A program made the position numbers and the translations under genes. Below are positions 14,911 to 24,000 of a stretch of 33,920 nt of DNA, in pieces (positions within the stretch are counted from its first letter, which is position 1; every line of letters begins with the position of its first letter). Below the pieces are notes generated by a model. That model was not told the origin of the DNA. It saw only the letters and a list, made by a program, of their open reading frames with translations, and searched no databases. Source of the DNA: Armatimonadota bacterium (lineage in GTDB: Bacteria; Armatimonadota; Zipacnadia; Zipacnadales; VGFC01); assembly GCA_016869045.1 (NCBI GenBank), contig VGFC01000028.1:1-33920 (forward strand), given 5' to 3'.

Positions 14911-17900
14911 CTACCGGGCCTGGACTTCGTCGGCGCTCAACGCCTTCGCCCAGATGCGCACGTCGTCCAGCAGCCCATCGAAGTACGCGCGGTGCTTCAC
15001 GTCGTAGCTGCCGAGGCACAGGTGGGTGTCGGTCGGGTTGATGCGGCCGCCGCGTTCCATCGAGGCGCAGAGCCGGCCATCCATGTAGAGGCGCATCGTC
15101 CGGCCATCGTAGGTCGCGGCGACGTGTACCCACTGGCCGAGAGGGACGGGCGCATCGGCCACCATGTGGTGGCTCCAGGCGGTCTTCGGGATCGCGAAGG
15201 AGAGCTTCCCATCGGAGAGGCCGAGGCGGAAGCCCGACTCGCCGGTGCCGTAGAGGCAGTTCACGAACCACTTGTCGGTTTGGCTCGGTACGTCGGTCTT
15301 GATCCAGCAGTCGATGCTCATCTCGCGGGTCGGTGTGATGAAGGCGCGAGGCGGAACCTCCACGCAGCCGCCCTTGCACAGGAGCGCCCGGCCGGCATGG
15401 CCCGGAGCACGCTGCGCATCGCGCAGCATCCCGCCGATTCCGTGACCCGAGTAGTCGAGCGCGACGGGCGAATCGCCCTCGTCGTCGAAGGTCCACCACG
15501 CGAGCAGGCCGGGCGCGTCGCCTCCCGGGGCGGTCACGCGCTTCGTGCGCTGTTCCTCGAACGTGAGCGTCGCCTTGAAGAGGCTGTCGTACGGGCCGAG
15601 GCCCACGTCGTCGGGGACGAGATCGATGTGCTCCTTCGGAGCATCGGTGAACACGTTTCGGACCGCGTCGAGGTAGCCGAATCCGTACTGCCGGTGGGGC
15701 GCGATGTAGTGCCCCTCGCCGAACTCGTTCCAGTTATCCAGCAGCACCATCTTCCGGCCGAGGCTGGTCTCCGGCAGCGTCTGCATGAAGGCCTTGCCGC
15801 GCTCGCAGAGCGTCTCGAAGTCCTTCGGCGGTAGGCGCCAGGCGCTGAAGGTCGGGTGCCAGGGGGTCGAGTCCCAGCCCATCGTCAGCGTCGTCACGAA
15901 GGGAATCACGTCCATGCCCTTCCAGGCCTGCCAGTAGTCCTCCTGGGCCTTGATCGCGACGTCGGGCGCGGGGTCGCCGCCGACCGGCCAGCAGTACTGG
16001 AAGGCGTAGTCGAGGCCCTCGTCCACCATGAGCTTCAGCGGTCGGGGATCAGTGCCGCGGTACTCGCCGAGGAGGTGGAGCCCGTCGAAGCCGGCCTGCC
16101 TACACGCCTCGCGAGCCTTGTCCAGCGCCTGCTTCACCTTGTCGATGCCGCCGAGGTCGTCGACGAGGTACTCCGGCCGGTAGATGAACAGCACCGGCTT
16201 GTTGTCGATCTTCAGGTACGAGGGGCGCTTGAAGTAGGTCTCGATCCAGTAGGGCAGGAGGTTCTGCAGGAAGTCGTCCTCGGACGCGACGCCCGCGTGG
16301 CCCCGGCTCTGGTTCTCCCACATGATGCACCACTTGAAGAGCGACTCGTAGCGCGCGTTGAAGAGGCCCTCGTGGATCGCGTGCCCGATGAACTGCTCGA
16401 CCGGCTTGCCCTGGCTCGCGCGGTACCAGCAATACACGAAGTACTGGATGCCGTGCTCCAGGCACCACTTGATCTCCCAGTCGGCAACCTCCGGGCTGCC
16501 CTCGTCATACCAGCTCAGCACCGGCTCGCGCTCGGGGAAGGGCGTGATCTGCTCCCAGCCGCCGCTGCGCGAGCCCTGCTTCCACAGCGGACAGTAATGG
16601 CAGCCGACGAGGTAGTCGCTCTGCGCGACCTGGGGCGGGGGGACGTAGTCGGCCTTCGTCGGAGTGACGACTGCGCCGAAGGGGACGGGCAGCTTCACGG
16701 TCGTCGGCGTGGCGTCGGCGGCTGAGGCGGTCAGCGCGAACTCGGCGTCCATCGCCCCGTCTGCCTGTACCTGCCAGGCAAGCTCGCGGATCTCGCCGAA
16801 AGCGAGGTTCTCGACGCGCCGCTCGACGCCATCCAGCGCCGACACTCCGGGCGGCAGGTCGAGCTTCAGAGTAGTCTGCGGCGCAAGGCCGCCGACGTTG
16901 CGGAGCGTGGCGGCAAGCGGACAGGGCCGACCGGCGCGGTTCAGCGCGCGCGCCGGGAGGAAGTGCTCCAGGCGGAACTCGGGCGGGGCGTCCGGCTCCG
17001 CGCCGACGCGTACGAAGTCGATCTCCACCTTCGCCTCGCGGTCCGACGGCGCAAGGCACAGCGCGCGCAGCGTGCCGTCCCACTCCGGATCGACGGAGGC
17101 GTCGGTCACGTAGGAGTGCATGCGGCCGTCGGCGATGAGCTTCAGGGGCACGCGCCCGAGGCCCGTTGTCGTCAGATAGGCCACGTCCGCGCCGGCGCCT
17201 TCGCTGACGGCCATGCGGAGCGAGAGGAAGCGCTGGCCCTTCAGCGGCACGTCCAGGTCGCGCTGCACCAGCCGCGCCGTACCCCCGGAGGTGTACGTCT
17301 GCAGCTTGCCATCGCGCGCTTCGGGGCCGCTCGCATCCCGCGTCTCCCAGCCCTCGATGCCGCGGTCGAACTCGAACCGCGCCTCTTTCAGCTTCGGGCC
17401 GGTGCCGCCGTCAAGTCCGTATTCACGGACCAGCACCTCCCCGTCAGTGAGCGGCCGGTTGTACAGCTGCACTTCGTCGAGCGTGCCCTTCAGCCCCATC
17501 GGGCCGTACTGCGAGGGCCCGCCGATCAGCAGCGGCGCGTCCTTCGTCTCGAGTTTGCCGACGCGCTTCTGCTGGAAGCGCTGCCCGTTCACCCATAGCA
17601 CCGCGTCGAGACCGTCCCACGTCGCGACGATGTGGTACCACTGCCCGGGCTTGGGGATCGGCCCGCGAACGCGTGGCTCGGGTGTGCCGCCGAGGACGAC
17701 GAAGAACGAGATGTTGTTCCCCTCATTCGGCGGGTCGAGCCGGACGAAGTACTCGCCCGCCTTCGCGAACACATTCGTGTTCTCCCCGACGGTCGCGAAG
17801 CGCACCCATAGATCCACAGCGAAGCCCCCGTCCGCGCGCAGAAGGTCGCTGTTCGGCACCGAGAGGCCTCCCCGGCCATCGAGGACAAGGCCCTTGCCCG

Positions 17901-18093
17901 CATGGCCCTCACCTGACACTCCGGCCTCGACGGTCGCGGCGAGGCCGTGACCGGAGGCGTCCTCGCCGAGGGCAGCCTCGAAGCGATACGAGGCGGCCGG
18001 ACTGCCCTGCGCGTGCGCCTGGCGGGTGACGGGCAAGGGCAGCAACGTGACGAAGGTCAACAGGGCGGCCGACAGCGCAAGCAGTCTGGTCAT
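14911..18093 (-). CDS. Secreted LamG - WbsX/GH99-like - LamG multidomain protein
   Basis: This protein of about 1060 residues starts at ATG 18093, with GGAG nine bases upstream; ATG 18105 (MET-EMTR) is an alternative, and the open frame to 18474 is not coding-like. Residues 1-28 form a signal peptide ending AHAQG. Residues 33-225 are a LamG/concanavalin-like domain (YRFEAALGEDASGHG, WYHIVATWDG, LDEVQLYNRPL). Residues 236-365 resemble a carbohydrate-binding module, and 380-470 a CARDB/NEW3-like Ig domain. Residues 493-830 are a WbsX-type domain (VGCHYCPLW, YFVYCWYR, DNKPVLFIYRPEYL, LLDNWNEFGEGHYI), related to GH99 endo-mannosidases. Residues 865-1060 are a second LamG (AWWTFDDEG, WVHVAATYDGRTMRLYMDG). 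It is probably a secreted glycan-active enzyme. Confidence 0.85.
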   Translation of the reverse strand: MTRLLALSAALLTFVTLLPLPVTRQAHAQGSPAASYRFEAALGEDASGHGLAATVEAGVSGEGHAGKGLVLDGRGGLSVPNSDLLRADGGFAVDLWVRFATVGENTNVFAKAGEYFVRLDPPNEGNNISFFVVLGGTPEPRVRGPIPKPGQWYHIVATWDGLDAVLWVNGQRFQQKRVGKLETKDAPLLIGGPSQYGPMGLKGTLDEVQLYNRPLTDGEVLVREYGLDGGTGPKLKEARFEFDRGIEGWETRDASGPEARDGKLQTYTSGGTARLVQRDLDVPLKGQRFLSLRMAVSEGAGADVAYLTTTGLGRVPLKLIADGRMHSYVTDASVDPEWDGTLRALCLAPSDREAKVEIDFVRVGAEPDAPPEFRLEHFLPARALNRAGRPCPLAATLRNVGGLAPQTTLKLDLPPGVSALDGVERRVENLAFGEIRELAWQVQADGAMDAEFALTASAADATPTTVKLPVPFGAVVTPTKADYVPPPQVAQSDYLVGCHYCPLWKQGSRSGGWEQITPFPEREPVLSWYDEGSPEVADWEIKWCLEHGIQYFVYCWYRASQGKPVEQFIGHAIHEGLFNARYESLFKWCIMWENQSRGHAGVASEDDFLQNLLPYWIETYFKRPSYLKIDNKPVLFIYRPEYLVDDLGGIDKVKQALDKAREACRQAGFDGLHLLGEYRGTDPRPLKLMVDEGLDYAFQYCWPVGGDPAPDVAIKAQEDYWQAWKGMDVIPFVTTLTMGWDSTPWHPTFSAWRLPPKDFETLCERGKAFMQTLPETSLGRKMVLLDNWNEFGEGHYIAPHRQYGFGYLDAVRNVFTDAPKEHIDLVPDDVGLGPYDSLFKATLTFEEQRTKRVTAPGGDAPGLLAWWTFDDEGDSPVALDYSGHGIGGMLRDAQRAPGHAGRALLCKGGCVEVPPRAFITPTREMSIDCWIKTDVPSQTDKWFVNCLYGTGESGFRLGLSDGKLSFAIPKTAWSHHMVADAPVPLGQWVHVAATYDGRTMRLYMDGRLCASMERGGRINPTDTHLCLGSYDVKHRAYFDGLLDDVRIWAKALSADEVQAR

Positions 18094-18196
18094 CTCAGTC
18101 TCCATGGCGGTGGTCCGAACCCACGTCCGGGACGTTGCACCTCCGTTCGCCGCCGCCGGGCCTGCGGCCTCGTTGTACTCGATCGCCCGGCAACGT

Positions 18197-18225
18197 GTGT
18201 TGTTGCGCCGCAGTGTGGGTACAAT
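18197..18225 (+). promoter_or_regulatory. Possible promoter for the small Cys/His protein gene
   Basis: TACAAT at 18220-18225 matches the -10 consensus at five of six positions. A 17-base spacer separates it from GTGTTG (18197-18202), a poor -35. It lies in the 192-base gap between the divergent WbsX-type gene and the gene at 18286. The call rests mainly on the -10. Confidence 0.35.
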
Positions 18226-18285
18226 CCAACCACGGGGGGCCGGTGGCCGGAAGTCGTTCCGCAGGCCGCAGCGTTGGTCTAGGCA

Positions 18286-18624
18286 ATGGTGGTTCCCACG
18301 CGAAGGACTCTGACGCGGCGACGGGTCTGGCGCCACTCGACGATCGTGGCGGCCGTTCTGCTGGGCCTGTGGGTCGTCGTGCACGTGGGCCCGCTTGGCC
18401 TTGGGGCCCGGCGAGCGCACCACCATGAGGGCGGCCAGCCTGACCGCGCCTGCTTCGCGTGCGCGCTGCTGCACGCACCCGTCATCCAGCCTGCCGCGAC
18501 CGCGCCCGCGAGGTCTCCGGCCCCGACGGGGACGGCCCCCGTCAGGGCGGCGGCGCCAGACCCTATCGCCTCCTCGCGTTCCCCCGCCGTCCCACGCGCT
18601 CCACCTGCCCTTGCTACCTCCTGA
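18286..18624 (+). CDS. Small membrane-anchored Cys/His protein of unknown function
   Basis: This 112-residue protein is not recognised with certainty. Residues 1-18 are basic (TRRTLTRRRVWRH), residues 19-38 are one hydrophobic segment (TIVAAVLLGLWVVVHVGPLG), and then comes RRAHHHEGG and Cys-x2-Cys in RACFACALLHAP, followed by an Ala/Pro/Ser-rich tail. The HHH plus CxxC plus His pattern after a single membrane anchor vaguely resembles DUF2946-type metal-related proteins. No Shine-Dalgarno is obvious before ATG 18286, so the start is uncertain. A GC-rich hairpin follows the stop directly. The prepilin-like gene begins 101 bases downstream, so co-expression is possible. It might be a chance frame in GC-rich DNA, but the membrane-segment layout argues for a gene. 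Confidence 0.5.
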   Translation: MVVPTRRTLTRRRVWRHSTIVAAVLLGLWVVVHVGPLGLGARRAHHHEGGQPDRACFACALLHAPVIQPAATAPARSPAPTGTAPVRAAAPDPIASSRSPAVPRAPPALATS

Positions 18625-18646
18625 CCCGGGGCTCTCGCGTCCCGGG
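18625..18646 (+). terminator. GC-rich hairpin directly after a stop codon
   Basis: CCCGGG at 18625-18630 and CCCGGG at 18641-18646 pair around a 10-base loop, starting at the base after the TGA of the small Cys/His gene. No U-tract follows, so an intrinsic terminator is doubtful; it could be an attenuating or RNA-end-protecting structure. Confidence 0.3.
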
Positions 18647-18725
18647 CGCGATTGTGCGGACAGCCCAACCCGCGTTGCCGCGGCATTGGCGCCCTCATCA
18701 TTACAGCCATCGGAGGTGATCAGTC

Positions 18726-19361
18726 ATGTCCCTTCGCCGATACGGACCCAGTCCGGGGTTCACCCTCATCGAGCTGCTCGTCGTCATCGCCATCATCGCG
18801 ATCCTTGCGGCGATTCTCTTCCCCGTCTTCTCACGCGCGCGCGCCAAGGCGCGGCAGACCGCCTGCTTGAGCAACGTCAAGCAGATCGACCTGGCCCTGG
18901 AGATGTACTGCCAGGACAATGACGAATGCTACCCCGTGGCCGACCACACGATCGGGTACGACTGGTGGCTACCGTTGCAGCCGTATGTGAAGAACGCGCA
19001 GGTCTTCCGCTGCCCGGCCTACAGGGCTGCCGCGACGGAGCCGCAGACCGACTACCTGCTGAACGGCCTCTTCTCGCATGGCGCCGCTCAGGGCGTGTTC
19101 GACCGCCCGGCGGAGCAGATCTGTCTGGCGATACGGCTGCAGGGAGCCATGACGACCGACTACCACCCGTGGCCCGACGACTACGCCACGTGGGATGACC
19201 TCACCGCCTACAGCGAGTTCGGGAACGTCATCGCCACCACCATCCACAACGGCGGGGCGAACTACGGCTTCGCCGACGGTCACGCGAAGTTCGAGAAGTG
19301 GGAGAACACGACCAAGCCTCCGCTCCCGGGGATGCACAACACCGGGCGCTGGTACTACTGA
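18726..19361 (+). CDS. Type II secretion/pseudopilin-like protein with H-X9-DG C-terminus
   Basis: This 211-residue protein starts at ATG 18726 behind GGAGGTGATC, a very strong Shine-Dalgarno. The class III prepilin signal is cut between Gly11 and Phe12 (P-G-F-T-L-I-E-L), with Glu at +5 and a 20-residue hydrophobic helix. [19 protein letters not shown] and [17 protein letters not shown] follow. The C-terminal motif [17 protein letters not shown] is the H-X9-DG signature of the DUF1559-related families of Planctomycetes and Armatimonadota. These proteins exist in many copies per genome and are assumed to be assembled or anchored by a type II secretion/type IV pilus-like machine. Its particular role here is unknown; neighbours are secreted glycosidases. 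Confidence 0.92.
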   Translation: MSLRRYGPSPGFTLIELLVVIAIIAILAAILFPVFSRARAKARQTACLSNVKQIDLALEMYCQDNDECYPVADHTIGYDWWLPLQPYVKNAQVFRCPAYRAAATEPQTDYLLNGLFSHGAAQGVFDRPAEQICLAIRLQGAMTTDYHPWPDDYATWDDLTAYSEFGNVIATTIHNGGANYGFADGHAKFEKWENTTKPPLPGMHNTGRWYY

Positions 19362-19395
19362 CGTCCCGGCGCAGCAGGACTCTGGGCGCACCAGT

Positions 19396-19433
19396 GGCGA
19401 ACCTCCCGGCACGCGTCTGTTGGGAGGTTCGCC
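19396..19433 (+). promoter_or_regulatory. Hairpin sequestering the Shine-Dalgarno of the DUF4091 gene
   Basis: GGCGAACCTCCC (19396-19407) pairs perfectly over 12 bp with GGGAGGTTCGCC (19422-19433) around a 14-base loop. The right arm contains the only Shine-Dalgarno (GGGAGG) and ends at the base before the ATG at 19434. In the mRNA the ribosome site would be closed unless the hairpin is opened. It may also end transcription from the upstream prepilin gene, but there is no U-tract. Confidence 0.8.
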
Positions 19434-21002
19434 ATGCCTACACTCACCGCCGTGCTGGTCGTCGTCCTCGTGCTCCTCTGCTCGCTCGCCGTGGCCGCTG
19501 ACTACACGCTCTGGACCGCCCCGAGCGTGCAGAAGGTGTTCCGCGCCGACAAGCCGCCCGACCCGCCCGCGCCGGTCCACCTGACCGCCGCGCACAACGA
19601 GTTCGAGGCCGTGCAGGTCGTCATCACGGCGGGCGATGAGCCGCTGAAGGAAGCCAACGTGACGGCGTACGTGGGGCGTGGCCCGGGGGGCGGGCGACGC
19701 CTCGTTGTCGGGCCTCCCGTGGCGCTGGACATCCCGGTGAGGCTGTACCTCCCCCACTACGTGCCCTGCCCGAACGCGGGCCGTGACTTTCCCGATCCGC
19801 TGCCGCCGCTCACCGGCCCGTTCGACGTAGCAGCCAACACCAGCCAGCCTGTGTGGGTCGAGCTGTACGTTCCGCCGAAGGTCGGCCGGCGTGAGTGCGC
19901 GGTTGAGGTCTTCGTGAAGCCCGCGAATGCGCCGGAGAGGCACGTGCGGATCGACCTCACGCTGCGCCCGTTTGCGCTGCCGGCCGATGTGCAGCCCGTG
20001 TTCACGGTCGGGCTGTCGGAGGGTCTCACGACCTACCAACACGAGGTGAAGGCCGATGCCCCCGAGGCGAAGGCGCTGATGACGAGGTACTACGAGTTCC
20101 TGCTGGAGCATTACGCCTCGCCGTACTACCTGCCGGTTGACCTGAAGGCTCCCGAGGCCGCGAAGTACCTGAACGACCCGCGCCTGACCTCGTACATCAT
20201 CCCTTGGAAGGAGGATGAGGCGTACCTGCGGGACATCGCGACCTACCTGGAGCAGCACGGGTGGCTCGACAAGGGCTACATGTACGTGGTCGATGAGCCG
20301 ATCAACCAGGGCTCCTATGACCAGATCAAGGCTGCGGCGGCACTGATCCATCGCGCGCACCCGAACCTGCGCTTGACGGCGCCCTTCTACCGCGCGCCCG
20401 ACTGGAACGACAAGCTGACGACGTTTGATGTGCTCACGGGCAGCCTCGACATCTGGTGCCCGAACGAGCATTACTTCGACACCAACCCGCGCATCTACGA
20501 GCAGTTCCGCGAGCGGCAGCAGGCCGGCGAGACGGGCTGGTGGTACGTCTGCTGCGGGCCAGGAGAGCCCTACAACAACTTCTTCGTGTCCATGGACGGC
20601 TTCTCGCACCGACTGATCTTCACGCAGATGTACCGGATGGGTGTGACGGGCCTCCTGTACTGGAATGCCACCTACTGGAACCCAAGCAGCACGAAGGACC
20701 CGTGGACGGACATCGCGACGGTGAAGGACATCAACCCACTGATCTACGGCGATGGGTCACTGCTCTACCCCGGCAAGCAAGTGGGGATCGATGGGCCGGT
20801 GGGCTCGATCCGCCTGAAGCTGATTCGCGACGGAATCGAGGACTACCAGTACCTGCGCCTGCTGGCGGAGAAGCGCGGCGAGGAGGCGGCGAAGCGCGCG
20901 GCGAGGACGCTGTGCAAGTCGCTCAGCGAGTACTGCCACGACGCGAACCAGCTGGCGCGCGTCCGAGACAAGATCGCGGCCGAGATCGCGGACGAGCGGT
21001 AG
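19434..21002 (+). CDS. Secreted DUF4091 (GH123-like) glycosidase-type protein
   Basis: This 522-residue protein starts at ATG 19434, whose Shine-Dalgarno lies in a hairpin. Residues 1-22 form a signal peptide (MPTLTAVLVVVLVLLCSLAVAA). Residues 25-185 are a beta-sandwich (AAHNEFEAVQVVITAGDEPL, VWVELYVPPKVGRREC). Residues 190-440 form a TIM-barrel-like region with YMYVVDEPINQGSYDQIK, where the D-E pair is the candidate catalytic site, and WWYVCCGPGEPYNNFF. The tail SIRLKLIRDGIEDYQYLRLL is the DUF4091 hallmark. DUF4091 is the C-terminal part of GH123-type beta-N-acetylgalactosaminidases; the activity here is inferred only to that level. It converges on the GH116 gene with a 2-base gap. Confidence 0.85.
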   Translation: MPTLTAVLVVVLVLLCSLAVAADYTLWTAPSVQKVFRADKPPDPPAPVHLTAAHNEFEAVQVVITAGDEPLKEANVTAYVGRGPGGGRRLVVGPPVALDIPVRLYLPHYVPCPNAGRDFPDPLPPLTGPFDVAANTSQPVWVELYVPPKVGRRECAVEVFVKPANAPERHVRIDLTLRPFALPADVQPVFTVGLSEGLTTYQHEVKADAPEAKALMTRYYEFLLEHYASPYYLPVDLKAPEAAKYLNDPRLTSYIIPWKEDEAYLRDIATYLEQHGWLDKGYMYVVDEPINQGSYDQIKAAAALIHRAHPNLRLTAPFYRAPDWNDKLTTFDVLTGSLDIWCPNEHYFDTNPRIYEQFRERQQAGETGWWYVCCGPGEPYNNFFVSMDGFSHRLIFTQMYRMGVTGLLYWNATYWNPSSTKDPWTDIATVKDINPLIYGDGSLLYPGKQVGIDGPVGSIRLKLIRDGIEDYQYLRLLAEKRGEEAAKRAARTLCKSLSEYCHDANQLARVRDKIAAEIADER

Positions 21003-21004
21003 GG

Positions 21005-24000
21005 CTACCGCAGCTCCGCCTCGATGGACTGCCCTTCGGCGACGGTCACTTCGGAGGCGAGGGTGATCGTGACCCGGCGGCCCTCCGTCGCATGTGTTGA
21101 CTCGACGGGCGGGCCGTCGGCCTTCACCATCGCCTGCGTCATGGCGCGGCCCTCCGGCAGTTCGAGGACGAGCTGCTTCACGCGGAGCTTGCCGCTGCGG
21201 ACCTCGATTCGTTCGGTCTGCGTGTTCCCCTCGCGCTTCTGGCTGAAGAGGCCCCAACCCTCGGCGGCGGTGAACAGCGACTGGTGGTCGTCCGGTTTCC
21301 ACATGGGCCGGAAACCGACCACGCCCGCCGGGCCGTCGTAGATGAAGCCCTGACACGCGAGCAGCATCGACCAGATGCTCATCGGCCGCGCGTAGAACTT
21401 GCCGCACTCATCGTCGCAGAAGGGGTTGCCGCTGTAGCCCCACGCGCCGCCCGGCAGGTTCGCGCGGAGACGCCCATCGTAGCGCAGCCACGCGGCGTGG
21501 ACCACGGCGAAGCCCTCTCGCAAGAGTCCCGCCTGCACCATCGCCGCCGCCGCGGAGTACTCGAAGCCGCTCATCACCTCGTCCGCGTAGATCATGCAGT
21601 GACCGGGATCGGGACGTCCGCCAAGGGGCCAGGTGATCATCTGCATCCCGGCGTCCTCGTCCGCCACGAACTTGCGCGGCGATTGGGGGATGCCCCGGAA
21701 GTCCGCGCGGAAGCTGTTCTTGAAGAGCGAGGCCAGCGCCGTCTTCACGCGATCCTGCGGGTAGACCCAGCCGAGGTCGAGCTGGTTGGCCCACCACTGG
21801 CCGAGCACCTGGTCGACGTGGCAGCCGGTCCCGTAGTCGCGCAGCATCGGCTGGTCGGGAATCTGCACGTAGTACTCGCCATTCCAGAGCGCTTCGTTCT
21901 GCTTGGCCTCGCCGGCGGTCAGGATGCGGTGGTAGCGCTGGGCGGCGGCCGCGTCGCCCTCGAGGGTCGCCATCTTCTCCGCCGCCGCTAGGGCGGCCAG
22001 GTACATCGAGCCCAGCCACGAGGAGGTGCCGCTGGAGTCCGCATCAAGCGTGTTGTGCTGCGCACCCGTGAGCATCCCGTCTTCGTCTGCGTCCCAGGTC
22101 GCGATGTGGAAGTCCATCGCGCGCTTCGCGGCCGGCCAGTGCTCGTGCAGCCACTTCCCATCGGCGCTCATCAGGTGCTCACGGTAGGTGTTCAGCACCG
22201 CGCCGGCCTGCGCGTCGCCCGCCGGACTGGTCATCAGGGCCTGGCGGAAGGGGATCAGCCCGCTGGCGAGTTCGTGCCGGAACTCCTGCTCGCGCATGGC
22301 GCGCGCCAGCTCGGGGAGGAGCCGCGCGTGGGCCTGCGCATAGTGCCACACGTGGCTGCAGTTGCCTGCGCAACAACCGCCGCCCTCGCTGCACCCTTCC
22401 CAGCCGCCGAAGTACCCCGACTTCGACCAGAAGACCGTGTTGCTCTTCAGCACCGCCACCTGCGAGCTGATTCGGTCCAGGAGCCAGATCGGGAGGTTAG
22501 ACTCGTACAGCGTGTCGTGATAGAGGCGCGTGAGCCGCGTGAGTTCGTCGAAGTCCCCCTGGACGTACCGCGCCACGTCGAGGGCGTTGTCCCACCAGCT
22601 CGCATAGCGGTTCCCATACCCGCCCCAGCCGCTCTGCCCGTGACGCACGTTCGGGAAGTACCAGGTGAGGACGAACGGCACGACGGCCTTCTCGCCCGGC
22701 TGCAGCGTCAGCGAAACGACCAGCGCTCCGTCGATCGTCTCGCCGCTCGGGGATGGCCCGGCCTTCTCCGGCCCGGTGAGGGTCCCGGTCTCGGAGAACT
22801 CCTTAGCCAGGGCGGAAGCATCGGCCCACGAGGCGACGCCCTTAGCCCCCTCCGCGAACGCCGCGAGAGTCATGTCGCCAGCCCCCGGTGCATCGTCCGG
22901 CAGGTCGCTCGTCAGCTGGAGGAGGGTCGCACCCCTCTCGCTGACGATGCGGTTGCGGTTCCCGCCGTACGCCGGGTGCAGGCGCCCGTTGATCTGCCCC
23001 TCTCCGATGAAGCCGACCGCGTTCTGCTGCGTCGCCAGGAAGGCGACTTCGACCGGATTCGCTCCGCGATTCTCGGCGGTCAGGCTGTAGATCGCGCAGG
23101 GAATGGCGGACCGCTTCGTATCTAGAGGAATGACCGGGTTGAACGTCTCCAGCGTGACCTGCACCGGCAACTCCGGGTCCTCGAACTCGAACCACCCGAA
23201 GGGGTACTCGCCCTGGAACGTCAGGCCCGCCATGGGCGCGAAGGGTTCGCCCTGCGCTGTCTCCAGCCGCCGCACGACAGCCTCTGCACCCTGCGCCCTC
23301 GCCCGGACTGCGAAGAAGCTGTGCGGTACGGAGGCCGGGGCGAAGTTGTTGAAGATGTGCCACGTGTGCCGCACGGCACGCCCGTCGATCTCGATGCTCC
23401 CGGTCCCGATGCCGCCGACCGGCAGGCTGATTGCCGTCAGGCGCTCCCCGGTGTAGAGCGTCGGCTCGCCTCGCGCGAAGAGCGCGGTCTCGTCGGTCAG
23501 CTCCGTCAGCCGCCGGGCTCGCCCCGCCGCGATTCTCTCGAGGCGCGTCTTCTCGCGCTCGGCGAACGAGGCGACGAGCTGCCCCGTGGCCGCCGCGTCG
23601 ATCTCGCCCTGCACGCGGAAGTCGTCGAAGGTGACGTGCCCCCAAGAGCCCTGATTGTGATCGACGACCTTCACGAACACGTTTCGTCCCACCACCGCGG
23701 CGGCGTCCCACGTCACCTTCTGCATTGTCTCATCGTTGCGGCCGTGCGCCTCCAGGACCTCCTCGCCGTCCTCCGTACAAAGCACGACGGCCGTGTCCGC
23801 ATGCGCGCCTCCGCCGACCAGGAACGTGATCTGCGGGCCCTGCAGCTTGAAGACCGGCGAGATGACGGTGCCGGTCTGCGTGTCGTTGGGCGAGCCGTTC
23901 GGCATCTCCAGCGTGCTCAGGAAGTAGCGGCCCTGCTTGTTGTATGGCTCCTGCGGGCGGTTGTGGAAGTTGGCGCGGTCCGAGATGAGCTGGGCGAACT

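Noticed and set aside
18094-18474. N-terminal extension of the LamG/WbsX protein
   Set aside because: It is Arg/Pro-rich and overlaps the divergent intergenic region and the small plus-strand gene. A signal peptide starts at 18093.
22060-22075. Apparent loss of a catalytic Glu in the GH116 motif (L-T-G-A-Q-H-N-T)
   Set aside because: On re-alignment this segment corresponds to the acid/base Asp region (HNTLD, Asp retained). The nucleophile Glu is in the earlier GGWEGC motif, so both catalytic residues are present.
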